A stretch of 64,000 nucleotides of DNA from Polytrichum commune (Eukaryota > Streptophyta > Polytrichopsida > Polytrichales > Polytrichaceae), in the NCBI GenBank assembly GCA_950295325.1, contig OX485803.1, positions 2,544,001 to 2,608,000 of the forward strand, read 5' to 3'. The notes beneath the pieces were generated by a model. That model was not told where the DNA came from. It saw only the letters and a program-made list of their open reading frames with translations, and made no database searches. Positions 45,635 through 57,539 of this stretch are shown one piece after another; the stretch's first letter is position 1; each line of letters starts with the position of its first letter. Made by a program: the position numbers and the translations under genes.

Positions 45635-46911
45635 ATGGAGGGCATCTTAAGCAAGGCGGGGGGATACTTGTTTGCTCGAAAAGCTTCGAATATCTCAGAC
45701 AGCATCAGCAGTGATGTCAATGTAATGTGCCTACCGACACTGTCCCTGTTTAGTAACCCTGTTGGTAATTTTGCCTGCTTTTGACCTAAGTTAGGGTTGA
45801 GCTAGATTTAAATGTGAGCTTTTGGGTGTTAATCATGTGTTTTTGATGGAAGTTATTGCGGAAGGGTTGAGTTGTTTAGATGAGGTGTTGCATAATTTTT
45901 GGAATATTGAGATCGACCTCGTTTTGACCTGGATTGGCAGTCACTGGGCACCAGTATCGGAGAAGGTGCGTCACGCTTCATCAATCGCATGAAAGGTTCT
46001 GGGCTAAATCCTTATATATCCTTCCTTTGATATATTTTGTTGCGGAACCCCCTGTTTGCAATCCTACCTTTTCAAGTGATGTTTGGCTATTTTCTGCAAA
46101 TCTATGGGGAATTATAAGGAGTTTCATCCTCAACGGATCATTTAGAAGTTTCGCTGCTTATGACATGGATAAACTGACATGGATAAGTCTGAGGGCTTTG
46201 TGCTTAGTATCTAGGGTTTTGGGACGCGCCAGATGTTAATTCGCAGTATTCATCCTCTGCATGTGGTTGTTAGCGCACTCTTTGAAGATTTCACGTCTTA
46301 TGCAATTAGCTTATCACCTGTGATGGCATTCTTTTGCATGTCATCAATCTGGTGCATGAGTTTAGCTCTGGTGCAAGGTCAAGTCCTAGGTTAGGTTTTT
46401 GATGAGTGAGATTAGCTTTTTGTAAATAGGTGTAGAGATGCGAAGTAGTGCTTTGCAGGATCATGCTTTACCTGCAAAAGGGGTTGAGTTAAAGAGAGAC
46501 ATTCCTGACTCAAAATTAACATGGACAGGGAAAGTGCAGACACCATTGCCAGAGCTTCTGCAAAAGTACCAGATCCCAAAGGGTATCTTTCCCAAGAATG
46601 TACTCAACTATGAGTTTGACGAGACCACAGGGAAGCTTATTGTACAGCTACCTTTCATCTGTGAAGTGAAGTACAAGGATGACTCAGTTGTGCGCTTTGA
46701 CAAACGAGTGACAGGGTACCTGACAATGGGTGTGTTCAAGAACATTGAAGGTATAAAAACCAAGATCATGATGATGTGGTCCAAAGTTATCTCCATCACC
46801 ATGGACAGCCCTGAAGCTACCAAGGTGGTGTTTGTGTCCAGCATGAACAAATCAAGGCCACGTGACGCCTACATTGTTTTGCGAGATGGAATTGAGGTGG
46901 ACAACTTCTAA
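45635..46911 (+). CDS. DUF538 family protein, two exons
   Basis: Exon 1 is 45635-45721 (29 codons, starting M-E-G-I-L-S-K-A-G-G), intron 45722-46437 (gtaatg ... gtagag|ATG, phase 0) and exon 2 46438-46911. The protein is 186 residues, normal for this small plant-specific family. Marks include L-P-E-L-L-Q-K-Y-Q-I-P-K-G-I-F-P, N-Y-E-F-D-E-T-T-G-K-L-I-V, C-E-V-K-Y, V-T-G-Y-L-T-M-G and the C-terminal S-R-P-R-D-A-Y-I-V-L-R-D-G-I. There is no signal peptide or membrane segment, so a soluble intracellular protein is likely. The biochemical role of DUF538 is not firmly established. The exact acceptor is uncertain by a few bases (another AG lies at 46434-46435), and translation from the exon 2 ATG alone would give 157 residues. 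No disabling change is seen. Confidence 0.85.
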
Positions 46912-49900
46912 ATTGTTTTCCGTTCTCCTTCATTTGTATAATTGTAGACTAGTCTTTACATACTGTGGATTGTTTGGCTTTTGGGTCATGCTATCAACTT
47001 AGTTGTGCTTCCCAGACCCACAAATCCAGTCATTCTTTGTGAGGAAACTGCTGACGGCACTGGCCAATGCACCCCACGCTCATACTCCTAATGTAATCAG
47101 CTGTTACCTAGGTTCTGGCTTCCAGTCATCATGGTCTTGCACAGCTTGATTTTCCAGAAATTGCAGGTCGTACACCATAGATAGCCTACAAATTTACATG
47201 TCTTTGATTACACTGTTCAATATCTGTAATCTCTGAGAATTATACTCTTTTTTCTTTTGTTTAATCTTGTTGAGATTGGCAGTGAAGATATAATGGATCA
47301 TATAAGGATGAGCCATGAATGCTCCCAATTCTAACAATTGATTGTCATGGGCTCAACTTGTTGAGTGTAGGAATTGATCCCTCCTGCCTATGAATCTTGA
47401 ATTGCCTCTCTGCCAGCATCTCTTTGCAATCTATCTTTGTTTTACAGCTTGCTGAAATCAACTATTCACCATGAGCAAGAGTGGGGATGCTCTTGCAGAG
47501 TGGGATTCAAGAATATTGAACAACCCACCCGTTTTAATACAAAGTTTAAAGGGACATGAGTTATGCTCAAAATATGCCAACCTGTAAGCGTATGAAAATG
47601 TTCCTTTGTGCTACCCACTTCCATATCTAAGGTGATTGCATCAATAACCTATCTAAAATCAATCAATATTCAAGCGTACTTCCCTATTTGGTTAAATACC
47701 TCAATGTAATTCAAGATTTAAGTTCAAAGCACAACAAGGGTGCCCTTAAATGGAAATATACGCACTCGGTGCTTGAGCATCAATGTCCCATACGACTCTA
47801 TTTTCATTTTCTCATTCATGTAAAAAGATATTCATCTAAGTCCAATCCAATGTTGGTGTGGTATCATCTTTTTTGACATCATTTGGGTATCTATAATGAG
47901 GAATTTCACATTTTTAGATATCAATAGGGTACAGGTATGACATTGTTTGCATTTTTGATGCCACATGGGTCTATATACTATGCAAGAGCCTTCATATCAA
48001 GGTACACTTATCAATATGCTTTAGAATGGTATAGACCCAAATCATAACTCGTATATACAAAGATTCTCACTTTGAGATACCCACCAAACATGGTATCATA
48101 ATTTCAATAGCCATGGGTAGTCCCATCACTTGGGGTACCAAGATACAACACCATCATCTATTAAAGCAAAATACATGGGATTAACAAGCAATTTCCAAAA
48201 TTGAGAAGGTTGTTTACAGAATTGGATCTTATTAGCTCAAATCACCCAACTCAAATGTTATGTGACAGTCATAGTGCAATTAAACCTCGTGAAGGTGATT
48301 ATCGGAATTTTAGAAGACCACGTGAGATAAAAAAAAAAATAGGGTCAATTTATCTATCATAGCATTGGAAATATGTCCCCTACATGATAATATGTAAAAT
48401 AGGGTGATGGATAATTCCTACATTTTAGTAATCACTAGAAAGGAAAAAAATAGGCTCATAGACATAGGATCCCCCTAAAAGTGTGTTGGATCATTAAAAT
48501 AAATATGGGTTTGACTACTTGGATGAAGAAGTGTGTACAATCTGTCCAAATTTGAATCAATCGTGTTAGTATGAAGGGAAATGTCATGGGACTCTTTTTT
48601 TGGGGGGGGGGGGGGGGAACGAATGTGTTGACGCTCCTCAACGGCCGTTTAGGGTTTAGGCACGCACGACCACGTCGATGGCCCAATATTAACCAAGTTC
48701 GAGATGAAGAGTAATTGGGCAAACTGGTGATCCTAGCCAGCTTACATAACGGTATTATTCAATTGTGGCACACTCATCGACCAATTCAATTAGCACGATG
48801 GACCTATGCAAGTTGTCCCCTTCACAAATTGTAGTCACTACTTGATTTTGGAGGTGAGGTTTTTGGTTTTTTGTTCTGCTTTGGAATGTTTTAGGGCAAG
48901 GGGTTGCTGCATTTGCAAACCATCATGTTTTAGTGTAATCACATTAGTTGTCACCCACATTCTCGTATTTGACCTCGGCGAATTTATAGATTTTGAGGGT
49001 TTTTCCATTTGGGACAAGATTCCGGCAATAACTCTGTATTTCTTAAATTTCTCGTCAGTAATGGCAGACCCTATTTGTTTCTAGAGGTTTGGTTTTGGTG
49101 TTTGAAACTATTTTGTAGTTTTTGAAGCAAGCATTTGCCACATGTCGACATTTGGGAATGCTTCAGTTTTTGGTGTAGTCACTGCAGTTGTCACCACGTT
49201 TTCATATTTGACCTCAACGTTTTCAAAGATGTCAAAGATTTTTCATATTTGAGCATTTTCACAAATGTCTATAAATCCATGTTAAGCTTCACCTTTCCTT
49301 ACTCACAATAGAAATGATGACTTGTTGGAAACAACTAAAGATATGTTTTGCCTCATGTAGATGAACACCGATCTTTTTGGAGGAGAAGATTTTGTATGTA
49401 GTAAAGTGCATGCTTCAAAACCACGACAAGGTGTCAACTGGGCATCGTTCCATCCCACCTTGCCGTTGATCATATATGCAGAAAATGATAGTCAAGTGAG
49501 AATGAACGGTACATGCCTTGCTTGAAGTATTTCCTATCGATCTATCGATCCAAGGTTTCAATGGAACTATAGTTGAATGTGTTTGTAAACACAATTAAAG
49601 TGTTTATTTTTTATTTTTGTATTTAGCTTTCTTGTATTTGAAGGCAACTTTAACTTTTTGGAGTAGGTAGTTGTGCAAAATTTCATGTCTTGTCACAACT
49701 ATATTTCTTGTTTTGTTATATTCATGTTTACAACTTGTCTATTTCCGCTTGAATATTTTGTTATCTTCATGTTATGTATAGACCTTGAATCTGTTCAACT
49801 ATCCGCCAACTAGCAGCCAAAAAGACAATGCGCTTCAAAACGAAGACATGCTGCCGACGATTCTCTTTGCAACCCACATTTGTCCACAAAAGCGTGGTAA

Positions 49901-51789
49901 CCTCATGAATCCAACTTCACAAAGACCATTGTTGCCCGATCAATCGAACCATTGACGTACTCACAGAGGCTTGGATTCACCAATCTCCACCGGCACAACA
50001 CCAAAGGCATCAAATCCTTACGTATGTTCGTGGCCAAATGTGACAGATTACAGGGGCGCGACCTAGTGGAGGCAAGATCGGCAAGGGAGCCTCGCTCTCT
50101 TCATCACTAGAACTCTCAGGCAATGGTCTCCACCAACTTCGACTCAAACTACCCTCATCGGAAGGACCAATCACCAAATCACTCAAAGGCGCCTCACCTC
50201 CAACTCTCCCTTTCGGTCCTTGTTATCACCAGAGTCACTCTTATATGTTCCCTCCATTCAAGCGAGCAACCGGTCAAGCAACTTCCTCAACAACAGACCA
50301 ACCGATCGCATGACAAGAAGCAACGTCTCTTTCAGAGTTTCGGAAACTATCTCGCTACCGGTTCAGAAACTCGCGGTTCCGCCATCTGTTTCGTCCCTCT
50401 CCAAGGATTTTTTTTGAAAATGCTCTCTAACTTTGGTTCGAGGGGAGGTTGTTGTGACAAACAATTACCAATGGCAATCACCGGCAAACTCGGTGAAAAC
50501 CGCAGTACTTACCTTAAGTACTCCGACTGCGATTAGCATTTAGTTTAGGTGGTGGACGACATAGTGTTGAGGGCGGTGTATTCAACACTCACTTGGGCAG
50601 TAGTTGAAGAGTGTAAGTAGGGAATGTGTATAAGCAATCTTAGGAAAGTTGTTGGTTCTTCAATGATAAGTAAAAGCATTCTCTCCTAGATTTCTACACT
50701 TTAAGCCTCCTTGCCCAGTTACCATGATTTAGTCATCTTGAATCATATGGTGTTCCACGGCAATAATATTGGGGAGAAGAAGTGTCACTAGATATGTAAT
50801 GCGATGTACAACAATTAGCTTTGATATTCATTGGCATGGGTTGAAAATGATTAGTGAGGCCCACACTAAATTGCGTGAACCGTTGAGTGGATTCAAACAG
50901 CTTGGATGCAACTCTATGGTTTTTTCCTCCCACATGTTTCTCGTCCTATTCCCTTATTTCACGGATGTTTGTAAAGTTGACACAACACATGTGAGCTTCT
51001 AGTAGATGATTACGATGCGGCTGTAAAAGTTTCATTGTCCAAGTGCACCGATAGCACCAATGAGTGTGGGTTACCATGGTCCATTTGGAGTTACACGCTG
51101 TTGTAGCTTGATTGTGGCAATATCCTTGTAACATATAAAGCTAGTATGCACATCAAGAATTGTTATGGAGGTTTGAAAATTGGATGTAATCCATGTCAGC
51201 TATCGAACCGAAGTTTGGTATATCATGGATTCTAACAACTTTGTAATGAAAGATTGTCATGGATGAATGAAATTTGGACGTAAAATCACTTAGTAAGCGA
51301 CAATAATTGTAACATCGTACATGTATAATGCCGACGATTGGCAAACAATGTTAGGTTTACGCTGAGTGTTAGTGACGCTACACGGGTGGTCAGCAATTAG
51401 TGTTGAGCAAGACAAATAGACTTGGTGACACTGAATGCAATAATTGGTGAAGTCCCTCGTGGTAATTCCGGGACGAAAAGCCCACAAAACACAATGTTAG
51501 AAAGCTATGATACATCTCATTGCCACATGCATGGATGTTCTTTCAGTCATATGAATGGCGGGTAGATGTGGAATATTGGTTCGAGAGAGGTCCGACAAAA
51601 CACATCCGTTGGTATAAAGCACGTCCCAATGTAAAAGCAAAGCCGTCAGGCAAAATAGATGCTCCAGGGTATCAAGATTGGTCTCGAAGAACCAAACAAA
51701 CCAGAAGCACACATTTGTTGACAGGATGCTTGGTTCCTTGAGAGAAGTTATATGCGGCAATGTTCAGGGCCAAAGCCATCAATTGAGCA
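46912..51789. other. Intergenic, no convincing gene
   Basis: The first 500 bases are probably the DUF538 3' region. A 16-base G run lies at 48602-48617. An open stretch at 50123-50536 is Ser/Gln/Asn-rich with no recognisable motif and is probably not a gene. 48800-49260 contains two related phrases (gtcaccacgttttcatatttgacctc-type), suggesting an old duplication. Confidence 0.45.
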
Positions 51790-51863
51790 GTTTTCGTGGT
51801 GTAGTTGGTTATCACATCAGTCTAACACACTGAAGGTCTCCGGTTCGAACCCGGGCGAAAACA
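51790..51863 (+). tRNA. tRNA-Val (AAC)
   Basis: A complete cloverleaf of 74 nt. The acceptor stem gttttcg/cgaaaac is fully paired, the anticodon arm is tcagt-ctAACac-actga, and the T arm tccgg-ttcgaac-ccggg contains the B box. The acceptor stem differs from the common plant form at compensating positions, which argues for a functional gene. A CAA motif, the usual plant Pol III start, lies at 51780-51782. It has no T-run terminator of its own and is followed 3 nt later by tRNA-Phe. Confidence 0.95.
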
Positions 51864-51866
51864 CAT

Positions 51867-51871
51867 GCGGG

Positions 51872-51914
<43 letters not shown>

Positions 51915-51939
51915 GCGTGTTCGATCCACGCTCACCGCA
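51867..51939 (+). tRNA. tRNA-Phe (GAA)
   Basis: A complete 73-nt cloverleaf with acceptor gcgggga/tcaccgc, where one pair is weaker, anticodon arm cagact-GAA-gatctg and T arm with gttcgatcc. It matches the standard plant nuclear tRNA-Phe. It begins 3 nt after tRNA-Val on the same strand and is followed by T runs. Confidence 0.96.
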
Positions 51940-51953
51940 TCACCATATTCATG

Positions 51954-51968
51954 TTTTGACAAATTTTT
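51954..51968 (+). terminator. Pol III T-run terminator for the tRNA pair
   Basis: TTTT at 51954-51957 and TTTTT at 51964-51968 are the first T runs after the start of tRNA-Val, apart from the TTTT in its own acceptor stem (51791-51794). Confidence 0.7.
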
Positions 51969-51984
51969 GCTTGGCGGTCTCCAT

Positions 51985-52195
51985 CTCAAACACTTCCGAG
52001 GTTTCCATTACACGTCACCCTGGCATGATATGAGCCGAGGTTTGTAAATGGTCGGGGGGTTATTGGTGTTGTTGCCAACTGTGGCAAGCAATAGGGTCCA
52101 ACCTCCAATTCGCAATGTTCTATTAGCACTATGATCCAACACCCGGCCCAACCCCTAGCCTTTGAGACTATCCCCCCATCTCGATTTTGGACCCC
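51985..52195 (-). repeat. Intact copy of the sequence interrupted by the gypsy element
   Basis: On the minus strand this matches 57384-57539: gatagtctcaaaggctaggg, ttgggccgggtgttggatc and accatttacaaacctcggc. It then continues (ctcatatcatgccaggg) past the point where the retrotransposon begins at 57540, giving the left half of an empty site. Confidence 0.85.
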
Positions 52196-52423
52196 CATGG
52201 AGTTAATACTTATTCATTGTTGATTCAATAACATCAAAGTTCAATGCTAGTTTAATGTATTTTTTGGTATTGTGTCATCACTTAAGCAATGACCATTGAA
52301 GCAACAATAAATCAACATTAAATGATACAATCTTAAGATTAAGCTGCGGCTCAAATTTTCACAGAGTGACTGGAAATGTGCCACACAAATCCACTCCGAC
52401 TGATAATGCTGATATTGTTTTAC

Positions 52424-52495
52424 CTTGTGGTTAGTCGGCTGGCCTCTCCGCAATTCATCGTTGTTGTTATCGTCTGCTGATGCTGGCGGTGCCAT
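52424..52495 (-). other. Possible orphan first coding exon
   Basis: On the minus strand an ATG follows a plant-leader-like cgctagggtttc. 24 codons (M-A-P-P-A-S-A-D-D-N-N-N-D ...) end at a good donor, CACAAG|gtaaaa. I find no matching second exon downstream, so this is either a real gene start cut off by rearrangement or chance. Confidence 0.3.
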
Positions 52496-53197
52496 GAAAC
52501 CCTAGCGTCGCAAGATCTCCGCCATCGCCAGTCGGAGGAGGAATACAAAGAGCCAGGAGCGAGGCTGCGGGCAGCGGGCAGAAGTTAAAACAATTCCTGC
52601 CTCTCCATTTAATGTTCACAACACCTACTGAGAAGGAGACCTCACATAAAAAAAAATGAGATCCTGCTGCCCAAACACATCCGCCAACCTCTTAGTCTCA
52701 TCAAAGAAACAAGCATAAACGATGTCCCACCTGCCGCTTCTTTCCGCCATAGCCGCTGTGCACACTGCTCTCCCGCTCTACCATGAAAGCTAACTAAGAT
52801 GTCTACGTCAAGTGACGTGTTGGATGAAATCTGTCGCTTGGGTGGATGAATTATGAACATATTGGATGAAACTAGTCATTTGAAATTTCCTTCTGCTCAC
52901 TTGAACACACTTCCTCCGGTGCTCCTTCTGCTTCCTTCCTCTCCTCGCCGGGCTTCCATTCTTCCTTCTTTTTTTTTGGTTTCCACTCTTCTTTCTTCTC
53001 CTCAGCAATTTGTGGCAGGTGGTCATCAATCCAGCTAGTAGAATTTAGAGTATCGGAGAGACTTTAGTTTAAGAAGAATCGACAATGAAAGTTGTAGAGA
53101 CGAGGAGCAAGAGACTCGAAAGTTTTATTGGATAAAGTTGAATTTCTCTTTGCTTCTCTTGTGCGTTGCGTCGCTTGTTCTCTTGTTCTCAGTTTCA
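52496..53197. other. Spacer and probable leader of the five-exon gene
   Basis: No gene is seen. 52900-53030 is pyrimidine-rich (cttcctcc, cttctttttttttgg), as is common in plant promoters and leaders. Confidence 0.4.
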
Positions 53198-55948
53198 ATG
53201 GACTCCACGTCGAGAGCGCCTGCAAGGCGATCCTCATTTGTGTCCGCTCTTCCATCGCCATATTCTCGACCTTCTCAATTCCGTCATGCTGGAAGATCCA
53301 TTCGGTTCCAGGCGCCTCCAAGTAATATAGGCGATCCTGTAGCAGGAGAGAGCAGTGCTGTGAATGTTGCTGTGCCGGATCAGCTTGCTCCCGAGACAAT
53401 GCCGGATGCACTTGCCCCCAATACACCAGGTACTGTACTCCCTTCCCCTTGTTCCTTTGTCGCTCGGAGGATTCTCTCTTTTGATATGTTTAAAAAAAAA
53501 TTAGATCAGAGGTATTTTTTAAAAATTAGATCAGAGCATGCTGAAACTAATTACCGAAGCTCCAGCACAAGATGGTTCAGATAAAGAGACTGGCCAAGAA
53601 CCACGATACATTGTTGCCTGAGGACTTTTGACAGAGATGAATTGCAGTGTGACGGGAGTAGTTTGCGACGTAATGAGGGATGATGCCATAGCCGTCCTGT
53701 TCAGAAATGATGCCAGAAATATTGGACAGTGTTCAAAGCATGAGAGAGATTGTAGATCACCGCATCGTTTCATTGAGGTTCTACGAAAAAGCTTGGACAG
53801 TGATGGAATTTGTTCAAAGCATGTGAAGTTGTAGATCATTTAGTCTCATTGGAACGAGTGTTCGCACTATTTGATAACACGCTTAAAATTTAGTGCTAAA
53901 ATTGAAATTGAAATTGAAGTAGTTTGCCTAAGCCTGAGTCCCAGGGAATTGTTGGTTGCCACCGCCTCGTTTCATTGAGGTTCTGCGAAACCAGGTAATG
54001 TGAGTCGGTTATCAAACGGCGACGATGAAGTTCAAATCCTCAGGCTTTAAAAGGTGCTAAACTGCCTAATCTTTCACTTCAAATCCACTGAACATCTATC
54101 GAGCGCCACCTGATTCAGCAGAAAAGAGGAGTTCGTAGTTGAAGAGCAGGGAGAATAAATCTGATAAGACCCGTGCACTTCAATGACTTGTTCGTCTTCA
54201 ATAAATACTGATGAAGAAGAACAAGAACAAGAACAAGAGTCCAAAATTTGCATCAACAGTCCCTTAATTAATAGTCCCGGCTAACCTTAACATGTCACAA
54301 ATTCAGACATGTTAAGAGAGAGACAGAGAGAGAGGATCGGATAGGAACAGAGATGGCAATTGACATGGAATTTGTTTGTGTACAAACTGGTTGGTTACTT
54401 TCTGTGTTCCCGTAGCCTCGAGGAATTATTGTTTGAGGTTACTGCAAGAAGTCTCTTGCTATTCTCTATTTTCTGCTGTAACTGATTTGTTGTACAGATG
54501 TTGTGAAGCTTCCCCATTCCTGGCCGGTTTGATCTTTCCTCCTTGCCGTAATATTCATCATCAATGTTCTTCTCTGCACTGTGGTTTTATAGAATTATAT
54601 AGAATTATATTTTCGATTGGTATGTGTGTGGTACAATTAGTTCAAGAGCAACAACCTTAGCCTCAATACTCACTTTCACACTTTTATCTTCTATGCAGAT
54701 GTGGCTAATGGACTCTCAGCCTCAGAGCGGATACTTCTTCACAAATTGAAGAAAGACACCAAAGATCAATCCAGCCAAATTTCAAAACTCACCGACCTGT
54801 TAGCAGTTGCAGTTCGAGAGAATGTGGCACTTCCTCATTGCACTCAATGGGAGTATGTTAAGGTTTGGCATTTGGCTTATATAACTGGTGTCTTTTCATT
54901 TATTGTTTTGAATTTTGAATTTGTAAGTTTAGTGGTTTCAAATTAATGATTCTAAACAGTTGAAATTTAACTTGGCAGCGGAGGATGGCTGGGATCATTC
55001 GGTCTTTCCTTCTTGGGAGGAATCCATCCACAAGTTCCATTCACCCAGGGCAAGAGAGCATTAAAAGGGCCATTTTAGAAGATTTTGGTGTCCTTGATGA
55101 TCCAATAGTTTGCAAGCAGTTTGACCAAGCATGGGGACCGCAGTCAAGCATGGAGCCTGGCCTCCAGAGTAGAGTCTCACGAAAGTTTCGAGATGCTAGA
55201 GGTCACATGACAAGAGTCATGAAGGATGAGTTGTATCGTCTTTTAGAGATTCCCAAGCCCCCTGCCAATGAAACAACTAAAGTAAAGGCTGTGTGGAGAA
55301 ACAAACTTGCTGTGATGCAAGAAGGTACAAACGTTCATTCCTCTTATTGATTTAATCTGTTTAAATTCTTGTTATAGTATTTTCCATATTGTAATTCACC
55401 ATCAATTGTAGTCTTTTGGCATGCAAAGCTCTAGTTTTCTTGGTTGAGTTCAAAGGTAATTATTGTGGCATGACCTTTGAACACTGACAAAATATGAAAC
55501 GGTGTTTGTTTCAGAGGACAAATGGCGCTATAGTTTGGATTTAGAAGATCCTTACGGATCAGATGCTATATATGGAGCAATATCAAAAGTGGTAGTAGGT
55601 TCCAAGTATCCCAAGAATGGAGTGGTGAAACTCCTTATGAATCAAGCGGCATTCTTTGTGTATGCGGTAAGTGAATAACACTTAGGTTTGTGACGCTTAG
55701 CACTTATCTTATGTTTGCATTCACATTTGTATTTGTGTTTGTCTGGTGTTCTTTTGTAGATGGAGCTTGCAATGGCTAACCGAAATTTAAGAGAAGGGGA
55801 TTATAGGGAGCATGAAGCAGAAATGTTAAAAGTTGAAGAGCATTTGCAGGAGTGTGTTCCATTCATGAAATGTGTGAAGATCATTGATTTTCATCTTGCA
55901 TCACCAGTGAATGGTAGTGAAGCAAGTAGTGATTATCTTGAGATGTGA
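53198..55948 (+). CDS. Five-exon gene, family not recognised
   Basis: Predicted exons are 53198-53429, 54699-54862, 54979-55324, 55515-55666 and 55760-55948. All junctions are GT-AG and all phases agree, giving about 360 residues. The N-terminus (M-D-S-T-S-R-A-P-A-R-R-S-S-F-V-S) is Ser/Pro/Arg-rich and probably disordered. The middle has L-L-H-K-L-K-K-D-T-K-D (helical), then R-S-F-L-L-G-R-N-P-S-T-S-S and a basic S-R-K-F-R-D-A-R-G-H-M-T-R. The C-terminal half has W-R-Y-S-L-D-L-E-D-P-Y-G-S-D and a helical acidic end. There is no signal peptide or membrane segment. I cannot name the family. Consistent splice sites and open frames argue that the gene is intact. Exon 1 could extend into a longer form, and the 1.27 kb first intron might hide another exon. 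Confidence 0.7.
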
Positions 55949-57539
55949 CTTTGCATTGCATTGAACTTCATAGTGAGACTTTGTTTACTCTTTACAAACA
56001 ACACTTTTTGTAAGACTGTTTTCAGTACGTTTGATCCTGTGCAATCTGATTTGGTTTCCTGGAAGTTGTGTTTGTATGTGATATGGAGGTGGCTATGGTT
56101 TTGAGAAGGGAGTTGTAGCTCTATTTGATGAGGTTTACAGTGGAGGTCGTATTTGAGTGATGTGCATGGTTGTATGTGTGAATGGTAGAGTGATAATATG
56201 CAATGTTGAAATTTGGTGAAATCAGTATGAAAATTTGTAATGCCATTGTAACTATTTAGTGTGTAATTCTCATTATTACATTTCTACATATTAGTATTAA
56301 TTCCTTATTGAATGAGTAATGTCACATTTCTATAAGTTGATATTAATTCCTTATTGAATGAGTAATGTCACATTTCTATAAGTTGATATTAATTCCTTTT
56401 TGGATGAGTATTGTTACATGTCTATAAGTTGATATTAATTCCTTTTTGGATGAGTATTGTTACATGTCTATAAGTTGATATTAATTCCTTTTTGGATGAG
56501 TAATGTTACATTTCTATAAGTTGATATTAATTCCTTGTTGAATGAGTCATGTGAGGTTCATAGATGTGGTATGAATGCAACAAAATAATCGATGATTTTG
56601 CATTAATGAATCAGTAATGTGACCAACTTTGTTGTTTCAACATTAACTATGAAATGGCACACCCTTGCACATCAAAGCAGTTGAATTAGTGTTGTATTGA
56701 TACACCATCGGTATTGTGTCCACCGGAGTCAGAAATCGAGATGATAATATTATAATATTGTAGTTATAATATTATATAACTACAATGAGACAACAAATAG
56801 TAGGAAGGGAACAAGATTGAGGGTCTCGGCGAAAAAGACTTGGCTCTTTGAGGGTTGTCGATAGTTTTGCAGGATGCAACCCATCTAGAGCATACCGCAT
56901 GGGCGAGGCAATGCAGGGGCACGGGAGAAACCGCTCGCCACTCTCCACTATGCATGCTTGTGTGTGTCCATGGGAGGGGGGCCAGGGAGGAAGGGGGGGG
57001 GGTTGTTGATATACATGAACTTGGTGCAACAATTGGCATTCCTCAAGGGAGAAAGGGTGACCAAGGGAGAGGGGATGATTGGGTGATGGGTGCGGGTGTG
57101 GGTGTTTTACCTTTCAAGAGATGGGGAGAGGATTGTGGACACCTCATGTTGGGAGTGGTGGAGGGTGTCACATCCCGGTTGTATACAAGGTTTGGGGTTC
57201 GATGTCTTTGTGAACATTGGTTGGTGTTCACTTATTTATGGGATTGCATGCCATGTCTACCTTGAAAAACATTTATATTTCTCTACGTTCATGGGAACAA
57301 ACCATTATTTCCTTGTACATCTTCATATTTTGTGTTCCATATCCATGGTTCAGTTTGTTGTGAGGAACATAACGTAGACACTTTTGGGAGGGGGGATAGT
57401 CTCAAAGGCTAGGGGTTGGGCCGGGTGTTGGATCATAGTGCTAATAGAACATTGCGAATTGGAGGTTGGACCCTATTGCTTGCCACAGTTGGCAACAACA
57501 CCAATAACCCCCCGACCATTTACAAACCTCGGCTCATAT
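55949..57539. other. 3' flank of the five-exon gene and repeat-derived sequence
   Basis: It holds the 46-bp tandem repeat (56278-56553), a palindromic AT stretch (about 56738-56782), a 10-base G run at 56993-57002, and at 57384-57539 one half of a repeat whose intact copy is at 51985-52195. Confidence 0.5.
56278..56553. repeat. 46-bp tandem repeat, six units
   Basis: Six head-to-tail units of exactly 46 bp share ataagttgatattaattcc and gaatgagtaatgt. Adjacent units are more similar than distant ones, as expected for stepwise unequal exchange. It starts about 330 bases after the stop codon of the five-exon gene and might lie in or near its 3' end. Confidence 0.92.

Noticed and set aside
50123-50536. 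137-codon ORF rich in Ser, Gln and Asn
   Set aside because: No motif, no splice context and no conserved character; probably chance.
56855-57265. 136-codon Gly-rich ORF
   Set aside because: It overlaps several equally long ORFs on both strands in a GC-richer repeat, with no recognisable domain.
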